This document shows, one piece after another, positions 1-5,767 of a stretch of DNA of 7,982 bases. Each line of letters opens with the position of its first letter. The first letter of the stretch is position 1. The notes beneath the pieces are model-generated. The model searched no databases. It saw nothing but the letters and a program-made list of their open reading frames with translations, and was not told the DNA's origin. A program made the position numbers and the translations under genes. Source of the stretch: Mariniphaga sp. (GTDB lineage: Bacteria; Bacteroidota; Bacteroidia; Bacteroidales; Prolixibacteraceae); contig JABMQB010000267.1 of NCBI GenBank assembly GCA_013203525.1, positions 1 to 7,982 on the forward strand, read 5' to 3'.

Positions 1-200
1 AGGATCAACAAAACAAGCAGAACCAGGATCAACAAGATCAGGAAGAACAGAAACAGGAACAACAGCAAAATAAAATATCAAAAGAAAATGCAGAGCAGTT
101 GCTTCAAGCTTTACAAAACGATGAAAGTAAAATTCAGGATAAAGTAAAAAAAGCTAAGGCTGCAAAAGCGAAAAAAGTTAAAATTGAGAAAGACTGGTGA
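1..200 (+). CDS. batC: BatC, C-terminal tail (partial, 5' end outside window)
   Basis: The open frame enters from the left edge (first full codon at 3) and ends at TGA 198-200, giving 65 residues. It starts with a Gln/Asp/Glu/Asn-rich low-complexity stretch built from loose 8-residue units (QDQQNKQN, QDQQDQEE, QKQEQQQN); AGGATCAACAA recurs at 1-11 and 25-35. A short helical motif follows (ISKENAEQLLQAL, then a Lys/Ala-rich helix) and the protein ends KVKIEKDW. From knowledge of the family, this Q-rich linker, ISKE.AE.LL motif and basic helix ending in KDW are typical of the C-terminus of Bacteroidota BatC, a TPR protein encoded between the VWA-domain proteins BatA/BatB and BatD. The TPR part lies outside the window. 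Identity is well supported by the motif plus batD and batE directly downstream. The basic end could face a membrane or a partner protein, but that is inference. Confidence 0.8.
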   Translation, partial: DQQNKQNQDQQDQEEQKQEQQQNKISKENAEQLLQALQNDESKIQDKVKKAKAAKAKKVKIEKDW

Positions 201-240
201 TTGGAATTTTGAATGATGAATTTAATTAATGAAAAAATCT

Positions 241-271
241 CGTAACTCGTAACTAATGACTAACGACTAAC
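241..271. repeat. Two tandem heptamer duplications in the batC-batD spacer
   Basis: CGTAACT occurs twice in tandem at 241-254 and GACTAAC twice in tandem at 258-271, separated by three bases. They sit inside the 104-bp batC-batD gap, which is otherwise AT-rich and holds no gene. A TAATTTTG (281-288) fits the TAnnTTTG pattern of a Bacteroidota -7 box, but in such AT-rich DNA it may be chance; if real it would give batD a private promoter. Similar duplicated heptamers occur after batE (2859-2872). Confidence 0.7.
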
Positions 272-304
272 TTTTTTAATTAATTTTGAAAACTTTTTAA
301 AACA

Positions 305-2104
305 ATGATAAAACGATTGCTGACAATAATTCTAATTCTATCCTCGGTAATATCCTTTGCCGACCAGGTTAAGTTTGAAATGTCGGCACCTAATGCGGTT
401 CAAATAGGGCAACAGTTCCGATTGTCATTTTCAATTAATGAACAAGGGAAAAACTTAAAGTTACCTGACTTGAGCAACTTTGATGTTTTAATGGGGCCAA
501 GCACTTCGCAATCTACTAATTTTCAAAGCATTAACGGAAGAGTTTCACAATCGGTTACATATTCCTATATATATATATTAAGGGCAAAAACTGAAGGATC
601 TTTTGATATTCGTCCGGGATCGATTGAAGTTGATGGAAAAGTATATGAATCAAATTCATTAAAGATACGTGTTGTAAAGGGTCAACCACAACAACAGGCT
701 CAACAAAATAATCAGCAGGGAGGCTCAGTCAATATCAGTAAAGATGACCTTTTTGTTCGGGTTTCATTTAGTAAAAGAAATGTTTACAGGGGAGAACAAA
801 TTATTGCAACTGTAAAACTTTATGCTGAACCAAGCCTCCCAATTCAGGGATTTGAAGAAGTTAATCTTCCTGAATATGAAGGTTTTTATACTCAGGATAT
901 CGACATGCCACAACAAATTAGCTTTGAACGTGAAGTTTATAATGAAAAAATATATAAAGTCGGGCTTCTGAAAAAAACAATCCTGTTTCCGCAACAAAAC
1001 GGTACAATTACAATTGATCCGTTTAGTTTAACCTGCCTGGTACAACAACAAACAAGGCAACGAAGTTTTTTTGACGACTTTTTTAGTAACATGCGAACTG
1101 TTCGTGCAAAAATAAATAGTCTGCCAGTTTCAGTGAATGTAAAAGATTTACCTTCAGCGCCGGCAAGTTTTTATGGTGGGGTTGGTAGTTTTAATGTCAA
1201 TGCTTCGATGAGCGAAACTGAAGTTTCAACCAATGATGCTGTTACCCTGAAAGTCACAATTAACGGATCAGGAAATATCCGGTTAATTCAGAATCCGGTA
1301 TTAGAATTACCGACCGATTTTGAGGTGTACGATCCTCGGTCGACTGAAAATGTGCGATCAAACGATAATGGTATGTCGGGGACTAAAACCATTGAATACC
1401 TGTTTCAACCAAGGTTTGAAGGCGATTACACTATTCCTTCCATTGGTTTCTCTTATTTTAATCCTGCTTCCGGACAGTATACAACACGTGCTACTCCAGA
1501 GTTTGAACTCCATGTTGTAAAAGGCGATGAAGAGCAATCGGCTACGGTTATTAGTTCATTACGCAAAGAAGATGTCCAGTTAATCGGGCAGGATATCCGT
1601 TTTATAAAATCAACTAATTCAAAACTAAAACAAAAGGGTTTTACATTTTTTGGCACTACCGGATTTTACTCTGTTTATGGAGCAAGTTCCCTGGCTTTCC
1701 TTTTGTTATTTTTGGTTTACAGGAAAAAAGCCCGTGAAAATGCAAACATTGCTTTAATGCGTAACAAAAAAGCAAACCGGATTGCAAAAAAACATTTACG
1801 CGAAGCAGCTGGTTTTATGAAAAACAACCAGGATGAACAATTCTATGAATCGATACTTAAAGCTTTTTGGGGATATTTAAGCGATAAACTTGGAATCGCT
1901 GTAGCAGATCTAAATCGTGACCGCGCGGTGGAAGAATTGCAAAACAGAGAAGTTGAGAAAGAGCAGGTTGATGGATTTGTAGTTATTATTGAACAATGCG
2001 AATTTGCCCGTTATTCACCAACAAGAGGTAGTAAAGCCAGGCAGGAATTGTATAGTCAGGCAGAATCGGTTATGAGTAAAATTGAACGCCAGATTAAACG
2101 TTAA
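305..2104 (+). CDS. batD: BatD, aerotolerance/oxygen tolerance membrane protein
   Basis: A 599-residue exported, membrane-anchored protein. Residues 1-19 form a signal peptide (basic MIKR, then a hydrophobic stretch ending SFAD). Residues 20-450 form the large periplasmic part, which in BatD consists of repeated beta-sandwich modules. It is interrupted by a Gln-rich linker at about 127-139 and an Asp/Phe cluster FFDDFF at 255-260. One membrane helix lies at about 454-472, followed by basic VYRKK, so the last ~127 residues are cytoplasmic and mostly helical. Length, topology and Gln linker match BatD proteins of Bacteroidota. Known of the family: Bat proteins (with an associated MoxR ATPase) were linked to aerotolerance in Bacteroides fragilis and are thought to act as an envelope complex; the molecular activity is unclear. 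The ATG at 305 is chosen because it gives an immediate signal peptide. No clear Shine-Dalgarno is seen. batE begins 7 bp after the stop, so the two are surely co-transcribed. A TA dinucleotide run at 566-578 encodes part of a Tyr/Ile strand. Confidence 0.92.
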   Translation: MIKRLLTIILILSSVISFADQVKFEMSAPNAVQIGQQFRLSFSINEQGKNLKLPDLSNFDVLMGPSTSQSTNFQSINGRVSQSVTYSYIYILRAKTEGSFDIRPGSIEVDGKVYESNSLKIRVVKGQPQQQAQQNNQQGGSVNISKDDLFVRVSFSKRNVYRGEQIIATVKLYAEPSLPIQGFEEVNLPEYEGFYTQDIDMPQQISFEREVYNEKIYKVGLLKKTILFPQQNGTITIDPFSLTCLVQQQTRQRSFFDDFFSNMRTVRAKINSLPVSVNVKDLPSAPASFYGGVGSFNVNASMSETEVSTNDAVTLKVTINGSGNIRLIQNPVLELPTDFEVYDPRSTENVRSNDNGMSGTKTIEYLFQPRFEGDYTIPSIGFSYFNPASGQYTTRATPEFELHVVKGDEEQSATVISSLRKEDVQLIGQDIRFIKSTNSKLKQKGFTFFGTTGFYSVYGASSLAFLLLFLVYRKKARENANIALMRNKKANRIAKKHLREAAGFMKNNQDEQFYESILKAFWGYLSDKLGIAVADLNRDRAVEELQNREVEKEQVDGFVVIIEQCEFARYSPTRGSKARQELYSQAESVMSKIERQIKR

Positions 2105-2111
2105 AAAAACA

Positions 2112-2858
2112 ATGAGAATAATAACAAGCATCATATTATTTTTACTTGCTATACCAGCCATTAGCCAGGAAGACAAAATGGAAGAAGCCAGCCGTTTGTA
2201 TACTGAAGAACAATTTCAACAGGCGGTTGCTATTTATGAAGAAATTTTGCAGGAAGGGAAAGAATCAGCACAACTATATTTCAACCTGGGTAATGCTTAT
2301 TATAAATCTGGTGATGCCAACATGGCCATTTTAAATTACGAGCGGGCTAAACTTCTGGCTCCCAACGATGAAGACATTGATTTTAATTTACAGATCGCCA
2401 ATCAATATGTTGTTACAAGTGTTGAAGCCTTGCCTCAACCCTTTTTTGTGCGCTGGTCAAACTCAATTATTAATACAAACTCTGCCGATTCATGGGCTCG
2501 AATCAGCCTTATTTCGTTTATCCTGTTCCTTGTTTTATTTGGCTTGTTCATATTTAGTAAAACAGTTGGAATAAAACGTATTGCTTTTATTTTCGGGATA
2601 GTATGTATAATATTATCACTAACAACATTTTCATTCGCATCAAAACAAAAGTCAAAAATAAATACCCGGAATCATGCGATAGTGTTTTGTCCGAGGGTTA
2701 CGGTAAAAAGTTCACCTTCGGAAACAGGTACCGATTTATTCCTTATCTACGAAGGATTAAAAGTTGAAATCACTGATAGCATCAGCAACTGGAAGGAAGT
2801 AAAACTGCTCGATGGAAACCAGGGATGGTTGCAAGATTCCTGTATAGTAAGGATTTAG
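2112..2858 (+). CDS. batE: BatE, TPR and SH3-like domain membrane protein
   Basis: A 248-residue protein if translated from ATG 2112. An in-frame ATG at 2082, inside batD, would add ten polar/basic residues before a good signal peptide (MRIITSIILFLLAIPAIS), so 2112 is preferred. Visible order: signal peptide 1-18; two tetratricopeptide-type helical pairs at about 22-50 and 53-88 (LYFNLGNAYYKSGD is a clear TPR match, with the usual Pro near its end in LLAPND); two membrane helices at about 129-149 and 155-176; and a C-terminal bacterial SH3-like domain at about 188-246 (VTVKSSPSETGTDLF, then WKEV and GNQGWL). This architecture defines BatE, the last gene of the bat operon. TPRs and the SH3-like domain suggest protein or cell-wall contacts in the periplasm; that role is inferred. 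The gene lies 7 bp after batD and appears to be the last of the transcription unit; I see no convincing intrinsic terminator after it. Confidence 0.9.
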   Translation: MRIITSIILFLLAIPAISQEDKMEEASRLYTEEQFQQAVAIYEEILQEGKESAQLYFNLGNAYYKSGDANMAILNYERAKLLAPNDEDIDFNLQIANQYVVTSVEALPQPFFVRWSNSIINTNSADSWARISLISFILFLVLFGLFIFSKTVGIKRIAFIFGIVCIILSLTTFSFASKQKSKINTRNHAIVFCPRVTVKSSPSETGTDLFLIYEGLKVEITDSISNWKEVKLLDGNQGWLQDSCIVRI

Positions 2859-2872
2859 TTAGCAATTAGCAA
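2859..2872. repeat. Tandem heptamer (TTAGCAA)x2 directly after batE
   Basis: TTAGCAA is perfectly duplicated starting at the first base after the batE stop. The rest of the 188-bp gap to fabI is AT-rich and has no gene and no hairpin plus T-run that could serve as a bat operon terminator. A T7 tract at 2988-2994 lacks a stem before it. Confidence 0.7.
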
Positions 2873-3011
2873 AAGGCCATGAGCTAAAATCAAGTAATCT
2901 AATATCAAGATATCAGGCATCAATTTAAACTTTTTCATTACCTCCGGGTTAATTATATCTGATTTAAGAATGTAAAATGGCGGCAGGTTTTTTTATTATT
3001 TAGAACAAGTT

Positions 3012-3019
3012 TAACTTTG
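3012..3019 (+). promoter_or_regulatory. Putative -7 box (TAACTTTG) of fabI
   Basis: TAACTTTG matches the Bacteroidota -7 consensus TAnnTTTG and lies 27 nt before the fabI start, leaving room for a short leader of about 20 nt. The -33 region (about 2988-2994) is only a T-tract, so the upstream element is weak. No Shine-Dalgarno precedes the ATG. Confidence 0.5.
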
Positions 3020-3046
3020 CCATAAATTATCAATTAAAAATTCGTT

Positions 3047-3907
3047 ATGAGTTATAATTTATTAAAAGGTAAAAAGGGAATTATCTTTGGTGCATTGAAT
3101 TCAGAATCAATTGCCTGGAAAATTGCAGAGCGTGCCTATGAAGAAGGCGCAACTTTTGTTTTAACAAATACTGCTGTTGCATTACGCATGGGTGAAACCA
3201 AACAGTTAGCTGATAAATGTAATACCGAAGTTATTGCAGCTGATGCAACCAATATAGAAGACCTTGAAAATCTTTTAAAAAAATCAATGGAGCTTATGGG
3301 AGGGAAAATTGATTTTATCCTCCACTCTATAGGAATGTCGCCAAACGTAAGGAAACATAAAGTTTACAATGACCTTGATTATAATTATCTCAGCAAAACC
3401 CTTGACATATCAGCAGTTTCTTTTCATAAGGTTCTTCAAACGGCATGGAAACTGGATGCTGTAAATGAATGGGGTTCTGTTGTTGCCCTTAGTTATGTGG
3501 CAGCTCAGCGTACATTCTTTGGATACAACGATATGGCTGATGCTAAAGCATTGCTTGAATCGATAGCCAGAAGCTTTGGTTATATATATGGCCGCGACCG
3601 GAATGTAAGGGTAAATACAGTCTCACAATCACCAACAATTACAACTGCCGGAAGCGGAGTTAGAGGGCTTGGCCATTTACTTGATTTTTCGGAAAGGATG
3701 TCGCCTCTTGGGAATGCTACTGCTGAAGATTGTGCAGATTATTGTATTACGCTTTTCTCAGACCTCACAAAAAAAGTAACCATGCAAAACCTTTTTCACG
3801 ATGGTGGTTTCTCAAATATGGGTATGAGCCTGCCAGCAATGGGGCAATATGTAAAAGGCCTTGAAATCGGATGGGGGCTATCAGATCCAATAATAGAAGA
3901 AGAATAA
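3047..3907 (+). CDS. fabI: Enoyl-[acyl-carrier-protein] reductase FabI (NADH)
   Basis: A 286-residue short-chain dehydrogenase fold enzyme that reduces trans-2-enoyl-ACP to acyl-ACP in the last step of each fatty acid elongation cycle, in the cytoplasm. It has the FabI-type nucleotide-binding start GIIFGALNSESIAWKIA (residues 11-27) in place of the classic GxxxGxG, HSIGMSP at 93-99, and catalytic residues Y150, Y160 and K167 with the spacing of E. coli FabI (Y146/Y156/K163). RVN at 188-190 and the substrate-loop region SQSPTITTAGSGVRG (193-207) follow. The loop reads SQSP where E. coli has SAGP, a variant I associate with Bacteroidota FabI. The ATG at 3047 matches the usual N-terminus. The gene is transcribed alone: a promoter box lies 27 nt upstream and a strong terminator starts 25 nt after the stop. 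FabI is the triclosan target in other bacteria; G96 corresponds to the E. coli G93 position, so no classic resistance change is visible there. Confidence 0.96.
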   Translation: MSYNLLKGKKGIIFGALNSESIAWKIAERAYEEGATFVLTNTAVALRMGETKQLADKCNTEVIAADATNIEDLENLLKKSMELMGGKIDFILHSIGMSPNVRKHKVYNDLDYNYLSKTLDISAVSFHKVLQTAWKLDAVNEWGSVVALSYVAAQRTFFGYNDMADAKALLESIARSFGYIYGRDRNVRVNTVSQSPTITTAGSGVRGLGHLLDFSERMSPLGNATAEDCADYCITLFSDLTKKVTMQNLFHDGGFSNMGMSLPAMGQYVKGLEIGWGLSDPIIEEE

Positions 3908-3932
3908 TATTCAAATCACAGATATTATAGAG

Positions 3933-3960
3933 TCCCGGTAAAATTTACCGGGATTTTTTT
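3933..3960 (+). terminator. Intrinsic terminator of fabI
   Basis: A near-perfect palindrome, CCCGGTAAAATTTACCGGG (3934-3952), flanked by a T-A pair, forms an 8-bp GC-capped stem (3933-3940 with 3946-3953) with a 5-nt loop. It is followed at once by seven T residues (3954-3960). It lies 25 bp after the fabI stop. Confidence 0.93.
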
Positions 3961-4292
3961 GTTATAAAAACACTACTGTCCTGTTAAATTTGTTTATCCT
4001 ACAACAGACATTTTGTTAAACTGCGTTTCGCTACTAATAACTGATTTTGTATTATTTGTTATCTCAACAATAGGAGAGATCCGTATTTGAAAGAGATTTC
4101 TCCTCGTTCCTTGTCGAAATGACAAAGTTTATAAGAATTCTGTCAATTACTCATTCTACCGAATAACTTTAAGTGAACTTTCAGAATTACAGCTGATTAG
4201 CTTTCAGGAAGCGATGAATAAATTTAATATCAAATGGGATTCGAAAATAAAAGAAAGCCAAAATCAGATATTAAGCTTCAAAAAATATACGC
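3961..4292. other. Gene-poor spacer between the fabI terminator and the convergent thioredoxin-like gene
   Basis: About 330 bp with no convincing gene. It contains, in order: an AT-rich stretch with CTGTCCTGTTAAATTTGTTT (3978-3997) that resembles a degraded repeat or element end; the inverted-repeat unit listed separately at 4072-4125; and an open frame from 4091 to 4339 without a good start. The only ATG in that frame, at 4214, gives 41 residues (MNKFNIKWDSKIKE...). The end of this frame runs through the antisense terminator at 4293-4329, so it is more likely a remnant or chance than a gene. Confidence 0.6.
4072..4125. repeat. REP-like palindromic intergenic repeat
   Basis: Two nested structures are visible: AGGAGA (4072-4077) complements TCTCCT (4099-4104) across a 21-nt loop, and TTGTC-GAAAT-GACAA (4111-4125) is a perfect 5-bp stem with a 5-nt loop. 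The wording GAGATTTCTCCTCG...TTGTCGAAATGAC is, from memory, of a type scattered between genes in Bacteroidota genomes, like REP elements mobilised by Y1-type transposases. No such transposase is in the window, so mobility is inference. Confidence 0.5.
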
Positions 4293-4329
4293 AAAAAAAT
4301 ACCTGCTCAGAAAATCAGACAGGTATTTT
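4293..4329 (-). terminator. Intrinsic terminator of the thioredoxin-like gene
   Basis: Read on the minus strand, AAAATACCTG (4329-4320) pairs perfectly with CAGGTATTTT (4305-4296), a 10-bp stem with a 14-nt loop. The second arm runs into a T-tract (the A7 run at 4293-4299 on the plus strand). It begins 17 bp after the stop codon of the gene at 4347-4955. Confidence 0.85.
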
Positions 4330-4346
4330 AAACCATTAACTATGTT

Positions 4347-4955
4347 CTAATCGAGTTTTCTTTTTATACTACAACCTTGTGGTGGAGTTTCAGCAATAGC
4401 AACTTCTTTTCCTTGTCCGAGGCTTGCTAAAGCATCATTCAAATAATCTTTTTTAACATCAGCAGCACTTGCTGAATTATCATCAATAAGCCCCTTATAA
4501 ACTAATTCCATGTCTCCATCAAAAAGAAATACATGAGGAGTAGTTTGACCACCAAAAGCATTGGCAATCTGGCTTTCTTTATCTAAAACATAATCAAAAT
4601 TATACCCTTTTTCATCAGCATGGTCTACCATAGCAGTAAATGAATCAGCTCCATCTCTGTTTTGATAGTTTGAGTTTAATACAATCATTCCAATACCATT
4701 CTTAGCTGCGTATTCTTTTAAACCAGGGTACCTATCTTCCCAACGCAATACAAACGGACAACTATTACATGAAAATATTACAAGAGTTCCATTTTTTCCG
4801 GAAACATCACTTAAAGATACACTTGTACCAGTTACGCTTTTCATTTTCACATTGGTCATTACTGCTTTATCGCCAACTTCCAATTTCCCAACTTTTTCAC
4901 CTGCAGTAACTGCAAATGTTGCAAAAACAAATAGTCCAATAATTAATTTTTTCAT
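4347..4955 (-). CDS. Exported thioredoxin/peroxiredoxin-like protein (AhpC/TSA superfamily, PRX_like1 type)
   Basis: A 202-residue protein with a signal peptide at 1-18 (MKK, hydrophobic core, AVTAG) and no lipobox cysteine, so probably soluble in the periplasm. The thioredoxin fold runs from about 25 to 180. The redox motif is C63-N-S-C66-P-F, close to the CNxCP(Y/F) motif of the peroxiredoxin-like PRX_like1 group. Other marks are NSNYQNRDGADSF (94-106), which follows the family's N.ND...D pattern, and the cis-proline segment TTPHVFLFD (138-146, P140). A third cysteine, C195, lies in a C-terminal GCSIKRK segment resembling the family's usual GC.IKW ending, and could act as a resolving cysteine; that is inference. 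The likely activity is thiol-disulfide or peroxide reduction; the substrate is not known. The gene is monocistronic, with its own promoter box and terminator, and is divergent from pdxH across 134 bp. Confidence 0.85.
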   Translation of the reverse strand: MKKLIIGLFVFATFAVTAGEKVGKLEVGDKAVMTNVKMKSVTGTSVSLSDVSGKNGTLVIFSCNSCPFVLRWEDRYPGLKEYAAKNGIGMIVLNSNYQNRDGADSFTAMVDHADEKGYNFDYVLDKESQIANAFGGQTTPHVFLFDGDMELVYKGLIDDNSASAADVKKDYLNDALASLGQGKEVAIAETPPQGCSIKRKLD

Positions 4956-4977
4956 TGCTCTTAATTTTTTGGTTAAA

Positions 4978-4985
4978 CAAATTTA
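4978..4985 (-). promoter_or_regulatory. Putative -7 box (TAAATTTG) of the thioredoxin-like gene
   Basis: On the minus strand TAAATTTG fits TAnnTTTG and ends 22 nt before the ATG at 4955. No good TTTG -33 element is seen at the usual distance; the region upstream holds a short duplicated word (TTTAAC twice). Confidence 0.45.
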
Positions 4986-5060
4986 ATCGTTAAAGTTAAA
5001 GCTAAGACATACCTGTTTGTCTTTTGTTTGTTAACGGGATGTTAAATAAACAATTCGCTT

Positions 5061-5068
5061 TATTTTTG
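5061..5068 (+). promoter_or_regulatory. Putative -7 box (TATTTTTG) of pdxH
   Basis: TATTTTTG fits TAnnTTTG and ends 21 nt before the pdxH ATG. The expected -33 position (about 5037-5044) is only a weak match. It shares the divergent 134-bp region with the minus-strand box at 4978-4985. Confidence 0.5.
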
Positions 5069-5089
5069 GTTATTTGAGAAAAATAAAAT

Positions 5090-5725
5090 ATGAACATCCA
5101 TTCCCTACGAAAAGAGTATCTAGCTGGAACACTTTCTGAAGATCAATTGCAAAAAGATCCATTAATCCTTTTTAAAAAATGGTTTGACGAAGTACTTGCA
5201 TCAGAAATGAACGAAACCAATGCTATGAACTTATCAACCATAGGAACAGATGGTTATCCTGAGACAAGAATCGTACTGTTAAAATCGATAGAGCCAAAAG
5301 GCCTTTCATTTTTCACAAATTATAACAGTAGAAAGGCTGAAGCAATGGATAAAAACAGAAATGTATCACTTACTTTTTTCTGGCCTCAATTTCAACGTCA
5401 GGTAAGAATAAAAGGAACCGTTTCGAAAGTTCAGGAGAAGATTTCAGATGAATATTTTGCTACACGCCCTTATGAAAGCAATTTGGGTGCGTGGGCTTCA
5501 AATCAAAGCGAAGTAATTATCTCAAGAGAAGAACTTGAAAATAGTTTTAACTATTTTAAAGAAAAATTTAAAGATGGTGAAATTCCAAGGCCCCCACATT
5601 GGGGCGGGTATATTGTTAAACCAATTTCCATTGAATTCTGGCAAGGACGAGAAAACCGCCTTCACGATAGGTTTCTTTACGAGAAAATTAAAAATAACTG
5701 GAAAATAAAACGATTGGCTCCATGA
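5090..5725 (+). CDS. pdxH: Pyridoxamine/pyridoxine 5'-phosphate oxidase PdxH
   Basis: A 211-residue FMN enzyme, the normal family length, that oxidises pyridoxine or pyridoxamine 5'-phosphate to pyridoxal 5'-phosphate with O2 in the cytoplasm. It acts in the last step of PLP synthesis or in salvage. Visible marks in order: N-terminal LRKEY (6-10), FMN-binding RIVLLK (60-65), FFTNYNSRKAEA (74-85), QVRIKG (104-109), RPYESNLGAWASNQS (126-140), PRPPHWGGY (166-174), and the signature EFWQGRENRLHDR (182-194). R190 and H192 match the substrate-binding Arg/His of E. coli PdxH (R197/H199). The C-terminal KIKRLAP is also typical. All expected conserved motifs are present, so the enzyme should be active. 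It is transcribed alone and converges on the end of dnaX with a 42-bp gap; no hairpin terminator is visible, only a T6 run at 5758-5763. Confidence 0.97.
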   Translation: MNIHSLRKEYLAGTLSEDQLQKDPLILFKKWFDEVLASEMNETNAMNLSTIGTDGYPETRIVLLKSIEPKGLSFFTNYNSRKAEAMDKNRNVSLTFFWPQFQRQVRIKGTVSKVQEKISDEYFATRPYESNLGAWASNQSEVIISREELENSFNYFKEKFKDGEIPRPPHWGGYIVKPISIEFWQGRENRLHDRFLYEKIKNNWKIKRLAP

Positions 5726-5730
5726 TCCAT

Positions 5731-5757
5731 TCATTCAGTCCGTCAATCATTCAGTCC
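5731..5757. repeat. Direct repeat TCATTCAGTCC (16-bp period) between pdxH and dnaX
   Basis: TCATTCAGTCC occurs at 5731-5741 and 5747-5757. The whole tract can be read as degenerate octamers (ATTCAGTC, CGTCAATC, ATTCAGTC). It fills most of the 42-bp convergent gap and forms no hairpin, so it is not an obvious terminator. Confidence 0.75.
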
Positions 5758-5767
5758 TTTTTTCTGT

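Noticed and set aside
281..288. TAATTTTG as an internal promoter for batD
   Set aside because: It fits TAnnTTTG but the surrounding DNA is almost pure A/T, there is no -33 element, and batC-batD are expected to be one operon.
566..578. TA dinucleotide run in batD as a phase-variable microsatellite
   Set aside because: Only about six TA units, in frame, encoding an ordinary Tyr/Ile beta-strand; too short to support contingency behaviour.
764..997. Minus-strand open frame of 77 codons inside batD
   Set aside because: Antisense shadow of a well-supported gene, with no family features.
2082..2111. Upstream in-frame ATG for batE inside batD
   Set aside because: It would put ten polar/basic residues before a textbook signal peptide; ATG 2112, just after the batD stop, is the better start.
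2941..3000. Possible bat operon terminator before fabI
   Set aside because: A T7 tract is present at 2988-2994 but no stable stem precedes it.
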